Positions 25,246-34,275 of a stretch of 64,000 bases of DNA are shown here, piece by piece. The notes beneath the pieces are model-generated. The model saw nothing but the letters and a program-made list of their open reading frames with translations, searched no databases and had not been told where the DNA came from. The stretch's first letter is position 1, and every line of letters begins with the position of its first letter. This DNA comes from Durusdinium trenchii (lineage: Eukaryota > Sar > Dinophyceae > Suessiales > Symbiodiniaceae), in contig CAXAMN010005213.1 in assembly GCA_963970005.1 (NCBI GenBank), forward strand, positions 1-64,000, in the 5' to 3' direction. The position numbers and the translations under genes are program-made.

Positions 25246-25311
25246 ACTACTAGCGATGGCCTCCAACCTACCAGCAAGGGCCTCCACCTAATAGCGTTGG
25301 CTTGCATCTAT
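25246..25311. repeat. dispersed GCGATGGCCTCCAACCTA repeat, copy 5
   Basis: CTACTAGCGATGGCCTCCAA is followed by AAGGGCCTCCACCTA and TAGCGTTGGC, the same family as the copy at 24124. Confidence 0.6.
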
Positions 25312-26294
25312 CTGTCTTGTCAAGCATCCTCAGGGAATTGCCAGCACAAATATGAATGCCGAGGCGTCTTCAACTCAGGCTGGGAGTAATCATTCAAGAC
25401 AATCCCAGCACCTTAGCGGCAAGGCGTAGAATGTCAACAAGTTCTGCCCTACGGACTGGTTGAACTTCAGTTTTGTCTCACTGAACCCCTATTATGAAGG
25501 ACCTTGGCCCACCAAGCTGCTTTCCAAGCTACTCTTGCTTCCAGTACTTGCCTTGGCTTCTGTGGCTGGAGCGTCTGGCACTGGCTCGTCCAGGTTGAAG
25601 TTCTCATTTGGCTTGAGCGTTGGGGTCAAAGATCCAAGTTTGGAAGCAAGCGGTCCTGACAGGTCCGAAAAAAGGTTTGACATCAAAACCTGTTCGGAGC
25701 AACCAGTCTAGAATTGAAGCCCAAAGTTAACAGGAAATTGCGCGCAAAGTCCATACTATTTAGCTCTAACATGCTCTAACCACAAAAGTCTGGGTGACGT
25801 CCATGTCAAGGGGCACTGCAATCGCAACAATCAAAACGGAAACCCTGGAGTATGTAGGATCTAACCTTGAGAAAACATCAAGTCTACAGCCAAAAACCAT
25901 GAAAAACACTCCCTGTCCTGCCATCATCGTGGCGTTTGGTCGAAGGTTGCCCGCAGTGTAAGAGCCCAAAAGGAGCTGCAGGGTAGCTGGGTGCCATTTA
26001 AGTCTGCACATGATTGCACTGCCTGGAATAGCTTGCTCCTGAAAGGAAAAGACCCTGCCACAAAGCAAACCCATGTTTAGTAGCTTACCTCCTTACTATT
26101 CCTTACTTAACTAAATAGGAGGGCGGGGCCACGGGCAAAAAAATCAACACAAATGTGAGACGGCGCCATCGCTTCCACGGACTGCCATACCTTCTGCGAG
26201 GCTCTCCACACGACAAGCCAACTAGGTCGCCATGCGTTCGCCATTGGGCACTTGTTCTGTTCATATTGAATTTTGCACTATTCAAGGAATGGTT

Positions 26295-26606
26295 GTTGAG
26301 AAATGCGAAGTGGTGCGGTTTCAGAAACAAACACACACACACACCATTAGCATACACCAGTTACATTCAACTCATGGATGACTGGCGAACTGCCACGCCT
26401 GTTTTCCAAACTACTGTACTAAGAATGTTGCTAGTCTGTGGGTGCTTGTGGGCATCTGTTCGACCAAAAGGTCGGAGGAACCCAAACCAGGCGGTTGGAG
26501 AGCCGTGCCAGTCGTTTTTGCAATCAAGGAAGTCGTGGGCTGGTCTGGTTGTTTGGGGTCCTCATCGATGTCCAGAAAGGGCAAGCAACTGAAAGTGCCG
26601 ACCGAA
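26295..26606 (-). pseudogene. exon-like repeat block, copy 2
   Basis: Second copy of the block at 19370-19522. On the minus strand it reads GTFSCLPFLDIDEDPKQPD, an extra dozen residues, then PGLGSSDL and EQMPTST. The shared word TTGAGAAATGCGAA lies about 150 bases upstream of the main block here, but only about 30 bases in copy 1, with an (AC)n-containing segment in between. The family is unknown. Confidence 0.45.
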
Positions 26607-27132
26607 GTTAAAACATGCCCAGCGAATATAATTGGAAGAACCAACACAACTCGCGGGGATCTTGAAACACCTATATGCGCCTATACTTGTTCTTGGTTTA
26701 GTTGCAGCATTTGCATGCATTTGCCCTTTTTTTAAAGGGGCATAAAACTAATGAACACGAATTCCACGTTCCAAATGTCAGCATGGACGGCATCCTTCAG
26801 AGATCTGAGCGTGCAAGTGAATTCTCCACAAGAATAGGTGGTCCAAACTGTCAACTGGGCGCGCCTGCTGTTGTTCACAGCATAGGTGCCCAAAGCTGAG
26901 GCTGCATCATAACAAAACAGCGTGCTAACGTCGGAATGAAGCTGCACGTCTTCATTGATCTTGGAGGTGCATTGCCAGTAGACCTAAAAATTTGGAGTGT
27001 GTTTGCTTGAGTCATTGTGTTTCAGCTGCGACATCTTGTGCAATACGGTGAGTACGGTTTTTTGGATCTGCCAGGTTGTGTCCGCTAGAGGAGATTGCGA
27101 CCACGCATCGAAAAACATTGAGAAACTACTGA
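26607..27132. other. non-coding stretch left of retroelement 2
   Basis: I see no gene here. Partial similarity to the region beside 32312 just outside the 68-bp matching block suggests that the LTR may extend a little to the left of 27133. Confidence 0.4.
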
Positions 27133-27200
27133 CCCTCTGGCGCACTTACTTCCTCGGGCCGCATTCTTGCGGGGTACAGGCACATGATGAGGTTAGTGCA
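27133..27200 (-). repeat. retroelement 2 terminal repeat (3' side)
   Basis: Matches 32346-32413 at about 61 of 68 positions in the same orientation. In the sense of the element it begins TGCACTAACC, so it starts with the usual TG. It follows a purine-rich stretch and the RNase H frame, as a 3' LTR should. The outer boundary is uncertain. Confidence 0.55.
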
Positions 27201-27217
27201 AACATTTCTGCGCTCCT

Positions 27218-27240
27218 CCTATGGCGCGCGATGCCATAGG
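27218..27240. repeat. 8-bp stem hairpin beside 3' terminal repeat
   Basis: CCTATGGC and GCCATAGG flank a 7-base GC-rich loop. It lies between the RNase H frame and the 3' terminal repeat of retroelement 2, next to a purine-rich tract (GGAGGAGCGCAGAAA on the minus strand) that could be the polypurine tract. Confidence 0.5.
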
Positions 27241-27289
27241 TAATTAATCGCAAGCCGTTCAACCTGGGTATATAGTGGAGTCTGGCGAT

Positions 27290-27610
27290 TCAGGACTCCC
27301 TTCTGCAACAATCACCAGCTTCCACTTTCATCGTTCTCCAGTGTTTCTCAAGAATCTTCGCAGCACATGCTTTTGTAAGAATGTCCGACGCGTTCTCCAA
27401 TGTTGGAACTCGACAACACTGGAGCCTCTTTGAACAGCGTCTTGCAGCCACAAAAATCTTGTTTGAACATGCCTCTGTTTTCCCAGCCCTAGCCGGCTGG
27501 AAAATCAACGAGCACTATTGCTTTCCCTTTCCACAACCAAGTCCATTTTCAATCCTAAATGTTCAAGTAACGACTTCAATCCAAGCCCATGCACTGCTCA
27601 GTGGCGCAAT
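27290..27610 (-). pseudogene. RNase H C-terminal region of retroelement 2
   Basis: Minus-strand frames read GLGLKSLLEHLGLKMDLVV, a stop, then LGLGKQRHVQTRFLWLQDAV, and after a frame change RVPTLENASDILTK. This is the end of a copia-type RNase H: the late helix with the conserved GLGK-RH pattern and the closing N-x-(A)-D-x-(L)-TK signature. At least one nonsense codon and one frameshift are present. Upstream, 27855-27905 reads VETDRRHVELMLRACGI, like the RT/RNase H connection of the same polyproteins. Confidence 0.6.
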
Positions 27611-27739
27611 GTTTCTGCACCATTCAGAAACCGACACATGCCTGCAAATTGCTTGTTGCCTTGATTGCGTGAATGCCCATTCACTGAACCATGCCTGTCG
27701 CCTTCCGACTGACACGATCGCCAGCGTAGTCAACTGAAA

Positions 27740-28490
27740 TCCTCAATGCGCTGGGAGGTCTTTTTCATCGAAAACTCTGCCATGTCCGCACTCTCTATTC
27801 GGTCTATCCTGCGCCAAAATTTTGCAGTGTGTTCAGAGACTTGCTGTCGCGACTGATGCCGCAAGCGCGCAACATCAGCTCAACGTGCCTTCTGTCTGTC
27901 TCAACGCAAACAAACTGTCTGTGCGCCCCAAGCTAACAACCCCGTTGAAGATCTTTGCCTCGCTCTTGCACCCCGCAAAACCCAGTCTATGAAAGTGACC
28001 CGCGCTGTATTTGGATTTCATCAATTCGTTCATGAAATATTTTGGTCTAAGCATCTCCGTGAACTGCTCCGACCACCAACAACACATGTTTGTGACCGAC
28101 AACCCCGGATTGATTCTTGCACTTGGAAATCTCGATCGCGCTACATGTCCTCGCCGCGAATCATCTGGCTCCTCCTCACGCTTCCGTTTCAAAACTGTAG
28201 TCGTCCAGATTCGCTTTGTCGACACGAACGAAGGCTTCGACGAAGGCTCCTCCCCACCCTCAACACCATGCTTATATGCCTCCAGCTGCAACTCTGCCAG
28301 AAACATCCTCTGCTACTTCTCCTTGCGCACGAAGGCTGGCCTTTATAGGAACATCTGCGCCTGAAGCTCTGTTCTCCGCTGGAAGCACGCGGCTTCTCGA
28401 CTCCATGTGGTCCTTCACTCGCCTGAAATACCCTGAGGATCCGATATTGAAAAAAATCAGTCTTACGATTGGTCCCAACATTTTTCAATA
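27740..28490 (-). pseudogene. decayed RT-region coding remnants of retroelement 2
   Basis: Several minus-strand frames have protein-like composition (such as 27875-28306 and 28272-28481), but no frame gives an unbroken RT domain and I could not find a clear YVDD-like box. The only recognisable piece is the RT/RNase H connection near 27.9 kb. Position between integrase and RNase H supports an RT origin. Confidence 0.4.
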
Positions 28491-28499
28491 ATATTGAAA

Positions 28500-29250
28500 T
28501 TGGTCAACTTGGAAGCATCTGTCCGAAGCGCGCTTCCACCAGCTTCTGCTTCCAGTCGCGCTTGGGCCTTCCGCTGACCTCTTCAGCAATCTTCAGCATG
28601 AACTTCTCTCCAAACTGCATGCGTTGCTTCTTCCACCAGGCTCCCCACCCAGCTATCACAACAAAACTTGCCATCTCTGCCTTCGCAAAATGCGCGACAA
28701 CTGGCAGCTAAGCTTTAACTCCAGCGAAAATCAAAGGCTTCGCATCTGGCCCTTGATCTGTTTCACTGCGTTCTCTGCATGGACATTGACATATGATCGC
28801 ATGTTCATGGTCAAATAGTGAATCTATTGACAGCTGTTGACTTGACAAAATTCCCAAGGCTCCCGGCACCGGCAATCTGTACCGCCACAGCTTTCCACCA
28901 TCTAATCCCACACCAAAAAGGGGCGAGCTGCAAATCGTTGGCGCTTCACTGGCAACGCTGTTGCTGCTATGCGTCCAGTCCTCGAAAACTTCATCGCAAA
29001 AATGGGCCCGAACCACCTTCACTGCTCACGTAAAAATGACACTGTAAACGACAGGGCCGCCCTTTGCTTCTTCAAGCTTTTGTCACCTGTGAGTCCGATG
29101 CTTTTGAACCGACGCCACGCCCCGCAGCTCAGCAACACAAGCTTCGCACCACGCCCTGTAAACAGCATGGCCTTCAAGCTCATGATCTTCACGCTGCTTC
29201 TTGTCGGCTCCTCAACTTTCAAAAGCATGCTGAACTCTGGAGCTGGTTCA
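28500..29250 (-). pseudogene. integrase of retroelement 2, HHCC zinc domain
   Basis: Near 29125-29190 the minus strand reads EDHELEGHAVYRAWCEACVA. This has the His-x4-His...Cys-x2-Cys arrangement of retroviral-type integrase zinc domains, in the form common in dinoflagellate elements. Downstream frames continue with AVKVVRAHFCDEVFEDW and later GWGAWWKKQRMQFGEKF and KRDWKQKLVEARFGQM, before a stop. Frames change several times, and the catalytic D,D,E residues cannot be placed with confidence. Confidence 0.5.
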
Positions 29251-29665
29251 AGCTCCTCGCCAACAATGTCCTCTGCGTCTAATCTAATCCAGCCATCAAC
29301 TGCCTGGATAAGAACCATCACCCTCTTTCAGCAAAGGTTTCCCACCCGCGCAACATTCTTCACTGTTCGGTCTTACAGCTGTCCCGCCTGCCGGGCCCGA
29401 CAAAGGAATGCCCAAAAACCTTCTCGTTGTCCATCTGAAGATCTTACTGGACATTCCCAACTCAGTCTTCTCGATTGGCCCCGCAACTGCCTCGCCAAGC
29501 CTCTGGAGGCTGTTGCAAAGCTGGCCTTCACGATGGATTGCAAGCTCAGCGCCATCGCCATACCCATCATACCCCGTCATATCTATACTTTCCTGGGTTC
29601 TTGCACCAGCTTGCCACACTTCGGAAGAAGAACGCGACCCGCGTCCCACAGAATGCAATCATGAG
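29251..29665 (-). pseudogene. pre-integrase remnant of retroelement 2
   Basis: Minus-strand frames such as GPIEKTELGMSSKIFRWTTR look coding and lie between the protease and integrase pieces once TIR-family copy D is removed. No domain is named; the call rests mainly on position. Confidence 0.35.
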
Positions 29666-29724
29666 ACTTGAGGCGATGGAGGTGGACGAAAGGCAGAAGT
29701 TGGAAGATTCTGAGCTGGAGCAAG

Positions 29725-29831
29725 CAGCCAGCAGCAGCAGCAAACCAGCAAGGCAGCGCAAGCAAAGCAAAGGTAGCGCCAGCGCCAGCACCAGCAAACG
29801 AGCAGCAGCAGCGGCGGCAGCGGCGGCAGTG

Positions 29832-29869
<38 letters not shown>

Positions 29870-29990
29870 TACAGCAAAGCAGCAGCTGCAGCGCAGCAAA
29901 GCAGAAAGCAGCAGTAGCAGCAGCAGTGACAACAGTGGCAGCGGCAGCGGCTGCAACAGCAGCAGCAGCGGCGGCGGCAGCAAAAAACCA
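29725..29990. repeat. AGC microsatellite, first tract in copy D
   Basis: Dense AGC/CAG triplets with GGC interruptions. Very long Gln/Ala and Leu/Cys frames on both strands come from this tract and are not genes. Confidence 0.9.
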
Positions 29991-30104
29991 CTTAAGCTCA
30001 CACAAGTTTGGCTGGCCTCCATAACCCTAGGTTTTCGTTCAGTTTCCGGGGGTTGCACAGACGAAATTGAAAGAGGGTGGAGCCCCTCTGGAAGCAATGC
30101 GCAA

Positions 30105-30530
30105 CCACCCCAGCAGCAGCCTTCAGGGCTCAAGCAACAGCAGAAACCAGCAGGAAGTAGCAACAGCAACAGCAGCAACAGCCAAACAGCAGCAGCAACC
30201 AGCAGGATCATCAGCAGCAGCAGCAGCAGGAGCAGCAGCAACACCAGCAGCAGCAGCAACAACCAGCAGCAGCAGCAGCAAGCAGTGGCAGTAGTAGAAG
30301 CAGCAGCAACAGCAGCAGCAGCAACCAGCTGCAACGAACAGCAGCAGTAGCAACAACAACAACAACAGCGGCAGCAGCAGCAGCAAACAGCGTCAACGAG
30401 CAGCAGCAATAGCAGCAACCAGCACCAGCGACAGCAGCCAGCAACAAGCAACACAGCAGCAAGCAGTACAGGAAGGAGCGCGCAGTACAGCAAGCAGCAA
30501 CAAGCAGCAGCAGCCAGCAATAGACCGCAG
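30105..30530. repeat. AGC/AAC microsatellite, second tract in copy D
   Basis: AGC triplets mixed with AAC and GTA triplets over about 425 bases, giving Gln/Asn/Ser frames. This is the longest simple-repeat tract in the window. Confidence 0.9.
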
Positions 30531-30829
30531 ATGGCAATAAACCACAGTTGATAAGCCAGATCACTCCCAAATTCTCAGCGGCGCAGGGTGGAGTTGAAAT
30601 CAGGCGCGGGAAGAGTTCACCACCCCCAATATCATATTGCTAAAGTAAAGACAACTCAGGTAGCCGAAGCTACCTTTCGTGACTTGCCAAGCTCCGCTTC
30701 CGAATGGCCTGTGAACTTGAGCTACTGTTGCAGTCACATGCCTTGCGCAGCCTTTTCATCCTCACTAGTCCATATCGAGGAATTGAGCCACCGTCTCCAC
30801 CAACAAACTTTCTCAACTAAACCAACTTC

Positions 30830-30900
30830 TTTCTGCTGCAATAAGTCTGCTGGAATCACTGTTGCGGCTGCTCCACTGTCATAGTTGATGCGAGCCCAAT
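30830..30900 (-). pseudogene. aspartic protease motif of retroelement 2
   Basis: The minus strand reads ARINYDSGAAATVIPADLL, with the catalytic Asp of the D-S-G-A signature encoded at 30878-30880. This is the active-site loop of a retropepsin-type protease. It follows the zinc knuckle by about 200 bases, in another frame and with a stop codon in between, as expected for a decayed gag-pol. Confidence 0.6.
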
Positions 30901-31095
30901 CACATCACCCCTCGAATCTGCAACAATGTAAGGTGGTTTGTCATCAGCTGTGAAACTGTTCAAATCCAACATGCCCAGCTCTTTTCTGCACGGCGCTCCT
31001 CACCGGCATTTGCACTGACAGTTGTTCTGCTTGCCTTCCCCAGACTTACCATCGGACTTGCCCTTGCCAGCGCCATTGAATTTCGCTTTCCCTTT

Positions 31096-31332
31096 TCATC
31101 CTTTCAACTTGCCAGCCTTGTATGGGCAATCTTCCCCATAAGGGCCATAGCCTTTGCAAACCCAGAGCGTCACGTTGGACTTGCGGTCTTGGGCTTTTCC
31201 ATCACCTTTTCCAGGAGCTCGACATTGCGACTTTCGATGACCTGGCTTGCCACAATTGTAGCAAACCGCCTGAGCTCCTCCTTGTCCTCCTCCTCCTCCT
31301 CCTCCTTTGCCTTTGCTCTTGCCCTTCGACAT
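31096..31332 (-). pseudogene. gag CCHC zinc knuckle of retroelement 2
   Basis: The 78-codon frame opens with a basic Gly/Lys-rich stretch (SKGKSKGKGGGGGGG), followed by CYNCGKPGHRKSQC, a perfect C-x2-C-x4-H-x4-C knuckle. Such knuckles bind the retroelement RNA during packaging. A second set, CKGYGPYGEDC, may be a degenerate copy. The (GGC/TCC)n run that encodes the Gly stretch may have changed length by slippage. Confidence 0.7.
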
Positions 31333-31530
31333 TTATCACACTGATGTCCATGGAACTTGGTTCTTTCTTCGAACTCTATTTGCTACCACTCTGCTCACAA
31401 CGTCTGAGGTAGAGACTGTGTTTGTTTAAAGCATAGCTCGGCAGCTTGTCAAACAGGTCACCCAAAGTTGGGTAGCCCAGCTCTAACTCCAAACATCACG
31501 GCCTCAAACCCAACATGTACCATGATGCCA

Positions 31531-31780
31531 TTAGACTGAAGACTTGATTGGGTTCCCATCACGATCTGTAAACACCTCGTGCTGCCGCTTGAGGGAAAGC
31601 CACTGTTCCAAGGCACCACCCAACTCACCAACTGATTTGCAATGAGGTGGATTTTGAACTAGGCCAAGGCGGCCAAGGATTGCAACTCTTCTCATAGACG
31701 GTGTGGGATCATACTCTGCACGCAGCCTCCTCCAAGCCTCGAGACATCTCGAGACCATGGGGACCAGAATTGCGAACAAG
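31531..31780 (-). pseudogene. gag core of retroelement 2
   Basis: The minus strand reads LEAWRRLRAEYDPTPSMRR, then LGLVQNPP and later ALEQWLSLKRQHEVFTDRDG. This is the Trp/Tyr-rich helical capsid-like region typical of dinoflagellate copia/gypsy gag proteins. The frame upstream of residue LEAW is lost in a GA repeat (31779-31828). Confidence 0.55.
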
Positions 31781-31828
31781 AGAGCGAGCGAGAGAGAGAG
31801 AGAGCGCGCGAGAGAGAGAGAGAGAGAT
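31779..31828. repeat. (GA)n microsatellite
   Basis: About 50 bases of GAGA with a few GCGC interruptions. It lies inside gag of retroelement 2. A (CT)n run at 31990-32021 lies in the opposite sense, so the two could pair into a long hairpin. Confidence 0.9.
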
Positions 31829-31989
31829 CCACCAATCATTGTCTTGAGTCTTGATCCCATCGATCTTGTCAGCTGGACTCTCAGCGGACCTCCTATCTGC
31901 GGAACCAACTTTCTTCTCACAAACAGTCAAGCCAAACCTGAGAACCAAACTTAACTCTGAGAAACGTGAGCTGTTTTCCTATCAAAAAG

Positions 31990-32021
31990 GCTCTCTCTCT
32001 CTCTCTCTCTGTCTCTCTCTT
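31990..32021. repeat. (CT)n microsatellite
   Basis: About 32 bases of CT with one G interruption, inverted relative to the GA run at 31779-31828. Confidence 0.9.
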
Positions 32022-32261
32022 CTAATCTAAGGCGATTGCCCTCTCCTCCTCCGCAGTCCTGGCCCTTTCCTCCGCGGACCGAACTTGATTTGACAGGGCC
32101 TGAATCTGAGCCTGCTGTTGTCCAAGCATCGTTTGTTGTTGTGCAAGCTGTGGTTGAATTCTCCTCAGCTCATCTTTCATTGCTAGATCTAGAGTTCCCA
32201 TAGCAAATGCAGAAGCACAGCGCCAAAACAACTCAATGTAACCACAGCAATGAGTGCTCAA
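32022..32261 (-). pseudogene. gag N-terminal coiled coil of retroelement 2
   Basis: The frame reads DELRRIQPQLAQQQTMLGQQ, then IQALSNQV, then EERARTAEEERA, with heptad-like spacing typical of a coiled coil. It lies just inside the 5' terminal repeat. N-terminal coiled coils occur in gag proteins and probably serve assembly. Confidence 0.5.
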
Positions 32262-32345
32262 GGTTGTGTCCTGATGCGCGCTTGCCCTTCGAAGCTGCTC
32301 TGCTCCGAATCGACGATCGACTCGCCACCAAGAAAAAACTAATGT

Positions 32346-32413
32346 CCCTCCGGCGCACTCATTTCCTCGGGCCGCATTCTAGCAGGGTACATGTACATGA
32401 TGAGGTTAGTGCA
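32346..32413 (-). repeat. retroelement 2 terminal repeat (5' side)
   Basis: About 90% identical to 27133-27200 in direct orientation. In element sense it begins TGCACTAACCTCATCATGT. The inner end is not sharply defined. Confidence 0.55.
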
Positions 32414-32416
32414 AGA

Positions 32417-34109
32417 AAATGCAATTACAGTAAATGTAAATATTTGAATGGGAAGGGCTCGAGAACCGGCATTGAGGTCATCTTGACTGCATGAATGCCC
32501 GTGCACTGTGCAGTGCGCAAACACGGAGCTTCATTTTGTGGCCTTGGATCAGGAATCAACTTGGATGGCGCTGGATGCACGATGGGTTGCCAACGTTTTT
32601 GCAAAATATTACTCGAACACCCACCAATCAGTTTTTCAAGTTCAGAAGTCTTGAGAAGTTGGATAATTCCCACCAGTAATGGCAGCCAAGATTTAAAGAG
32701 CCGCCACGGCGGCCAACTTTCCATGCATGCGAGTCCAAGGGCTGGAGCACAGATCATGGGAAACGCAAAAATGAGAACCGCTCTTGTCTTTCAGCACCGA
32801 ATCGCATGATTTGCCCTGCTGCCATCAGCTGCTTGCCTAACAATGTGCAACTATTACTCCCTCAAGATCCCTCAAGGCAAACCTGTGACGGGATCGGACG
32901 ATTGAATCCACACACAAAGAATTTCATAGCCAGCGGCTGGAATTCAAAGGAATGCAAAGACCTTCCGCTCAAACATGGGTAAACATGAAATCGTTTGCTC
33001 CCACATGCCGATTGAACTCGCAATTGGTCACTAGCATAGATGCCCAGGTCTGGGCAAGGGCCGCCAAAATGTTCGCATCGAATCGAGCCTGAAGAGCCTC
33101 ACACCACTTCGTATCACAACCAAGAGCTGATGTAAAACATCTATGCAATGCACCCTCTGAATCCTAAGGTGAAATATTGTGCTGAATGCTCTGGTGAGGT
33201 GATGGTGAATGTTCAAGATCAAAAGAACCAATAGAACCATGAGGCTCCTGCTGAGGAGGACAACCCCCGAAGGTAAAAAGTGAAGGCTTGAAACTCTTGA
33301 AGGGCACGGGCATCGTGCAGCGTGGAACAAGGACAGCATGGTGTACTGGGTTCTTCCCAAATGAGCCCTTCTGGCTTCAAGCAGTGGTCATCTCTCCGAA
33401 GAGGTCGCCCTCTAAAACTTGGCATATGTCGCCTGCGCACTGGGAGTCAGCCCTGGGGTCAACGGGACCCTTCAGAGCGGATGATGTGTGCCAGCAGTTC
33501 TGTACTTGTAGGCCACCCAGTGTCACATCAAACATCCGAGTTGACATTCTACATATATACAAACCAAATGTAGATGGGGATCACTATGGCACCTACTGAA
33601 GCTTATCTATGTAAATACTCATGACGCATGTGCAATTGCCAATTGATCTTGAAGGAATGAACTCTTCAGGCTGGGGAGCTTGCCTGTCTCGTTGCCCCTT
33701 GGCTTCCCCATGTGCGTCTTATATTCAGACACGGTTGGCAACATTCATGCTGCCCCGTCGCAGTCTTGAACCTTGACCAGCTCCGTTGTCAACAAACGTA
33801 TTGGCAAACCCAGTGTCGGGTGATCCTGTCATTTCAGACTTGACACACTCCTTAACAATGCAGCATTAATACAACTTTGGAGGAATGCTCCCTACCACTC
33901 TCCGCCTTGCATTGCAAGGCTGATGGCCAGTTCAATGGTCCATTCAAGTCCCAACCAATTCATTTCAAGGATTCGTGCAGGAAACTACCTTTCAAGGCAA
34001 CCTGGACTGCGAAGTCACCTCCTGTCTCCAAGGAAAGGCAAACATTTTCCGACCTGTACGGCATAGGAAGAACATCAAGCAAAGAAGACAAAGGATACCC
34101 ATTTTCTTA
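32417..34109. other. non-coding stretch
   Basis: No gene recognised. Overlapping short frames occur on both strands (32491-32809, 33288-33599) without motifs. Confidence 0.45.
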
Positions 34110-34117
34110 AAGGGGGG

Positions 34118-34196
34118 TAGGCCGGTAGAAGAGGGAGGTAGTAGCTAAAGGTAGCTAGTAGGGAGGTAGTCGCTAGTAACTAGTACCTTACTTAAG
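34118..34196. repeat. dispersed CTAGTAG-type repeat, copy 6
   Basis: GGGAGGTAGTAGCTA, GGTAGCTAGTAGGGAGG and CGCTAGTAACTAGTACC in under 80 bases, next to the strong hairpin at 34230-34275. Confidence 0.55.
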
Positions 34197-34229
34197 CTAT
34201 TAGTATGGACGCAGGATAGCTCACGGGCC

Positions 34230-34275
34230 TTCAAGGAAGCTCACCCCGCCTGGGGGCGGGGGTAGCTTCCTTGAA
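34230..34275. repeat. 46-nt near-perfect hairpin
   Basis: TTCAAGGAAGCT pairs perfectly with AGCTTCCTTGAA. Inside it, CACCCCGCC pairs with GGCGGGGGT except for a swapped CA/AC pair, closing a TGGG loop. The stem is 21 bp with 19 pairs and has a very GC-rich centre. It could be a small foldback element, a structured RNA or the remains of a recent inverted duplication. Confidence 0.8.

Larger units (their letters stand above)
21871..26294. other. non-coding stretch with sequence gap
   Basis: No gene recognised with confidence. It contains a (TCC)n run near 23261-23283, a (CT)n run near 24661-24684, dispersed repeats at 24124 and 25246 and the N gap. Opposed frames at 25460-25711 (plus) and 25492-25686 (minus) have fairly protein-like composition but no motif. 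Confidence 0.4.
29666..30682. mobile_element. TIR-family element, copy D, inside retroelement 2
   Basis: The left end is ACTTGAGGCGATGGAGGTGG then ACGAAAGGCAG. The right end has TTGCTAAAGTAAAG, then CAGGTAGCCGAAGCTACCT, then TTCGTGA. Compared with the other copies, both arms of the right hairpin have changed together (AGGTAGC with GCTACCT instead of AGCTAGC with GCTAGCT). Two AGC/CAG microsatellite tracts fill the interior, with TAGGTTTTCGTTCAG between them (about 30030), which resembles an extra end. A B-box-like word is present in decayed form (30590-30600). Confidence 0.6.
27133..32413 (-). mobile_element. retroelement 2: decayed LTR retrotransposon
   Basis: Matching 68-bp ends (27133-27200 and 32346-32413) enclose, in minus-strand order, a coiled-coil gag segment, a gag core, a CCHC zinc knuckle, a DSGA protease motif, an HHCC integrase zinc domain and an RNase H C-terminus. 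Gag-PR-IN-RT/RH is the Ty1/copia order, and the segments resemble dinoflagellate copia-type polyproteins. Stops and frame changes break every part. The end repeats are about 90% identical, so it is much older than the element at 38-61 kb. Between protease and integrase lies TIR-family copy D, which must have inserted later. Confidence 0.6.

Noticed and set aside
19370-26606. The two exon-like blocks as LTRs of a third retroelement
   Set aside because: No gag or pol remnant lies between them, and their internal arrangement differs.
29567-30520. A 317-codon minus-strand frame and several 100-290-codon frames on both strands
   Set aside because: They are made of Leu/Cys/Ala or Gln/Ser/Ala from the AGC microsatellite and exist on both strands at once.
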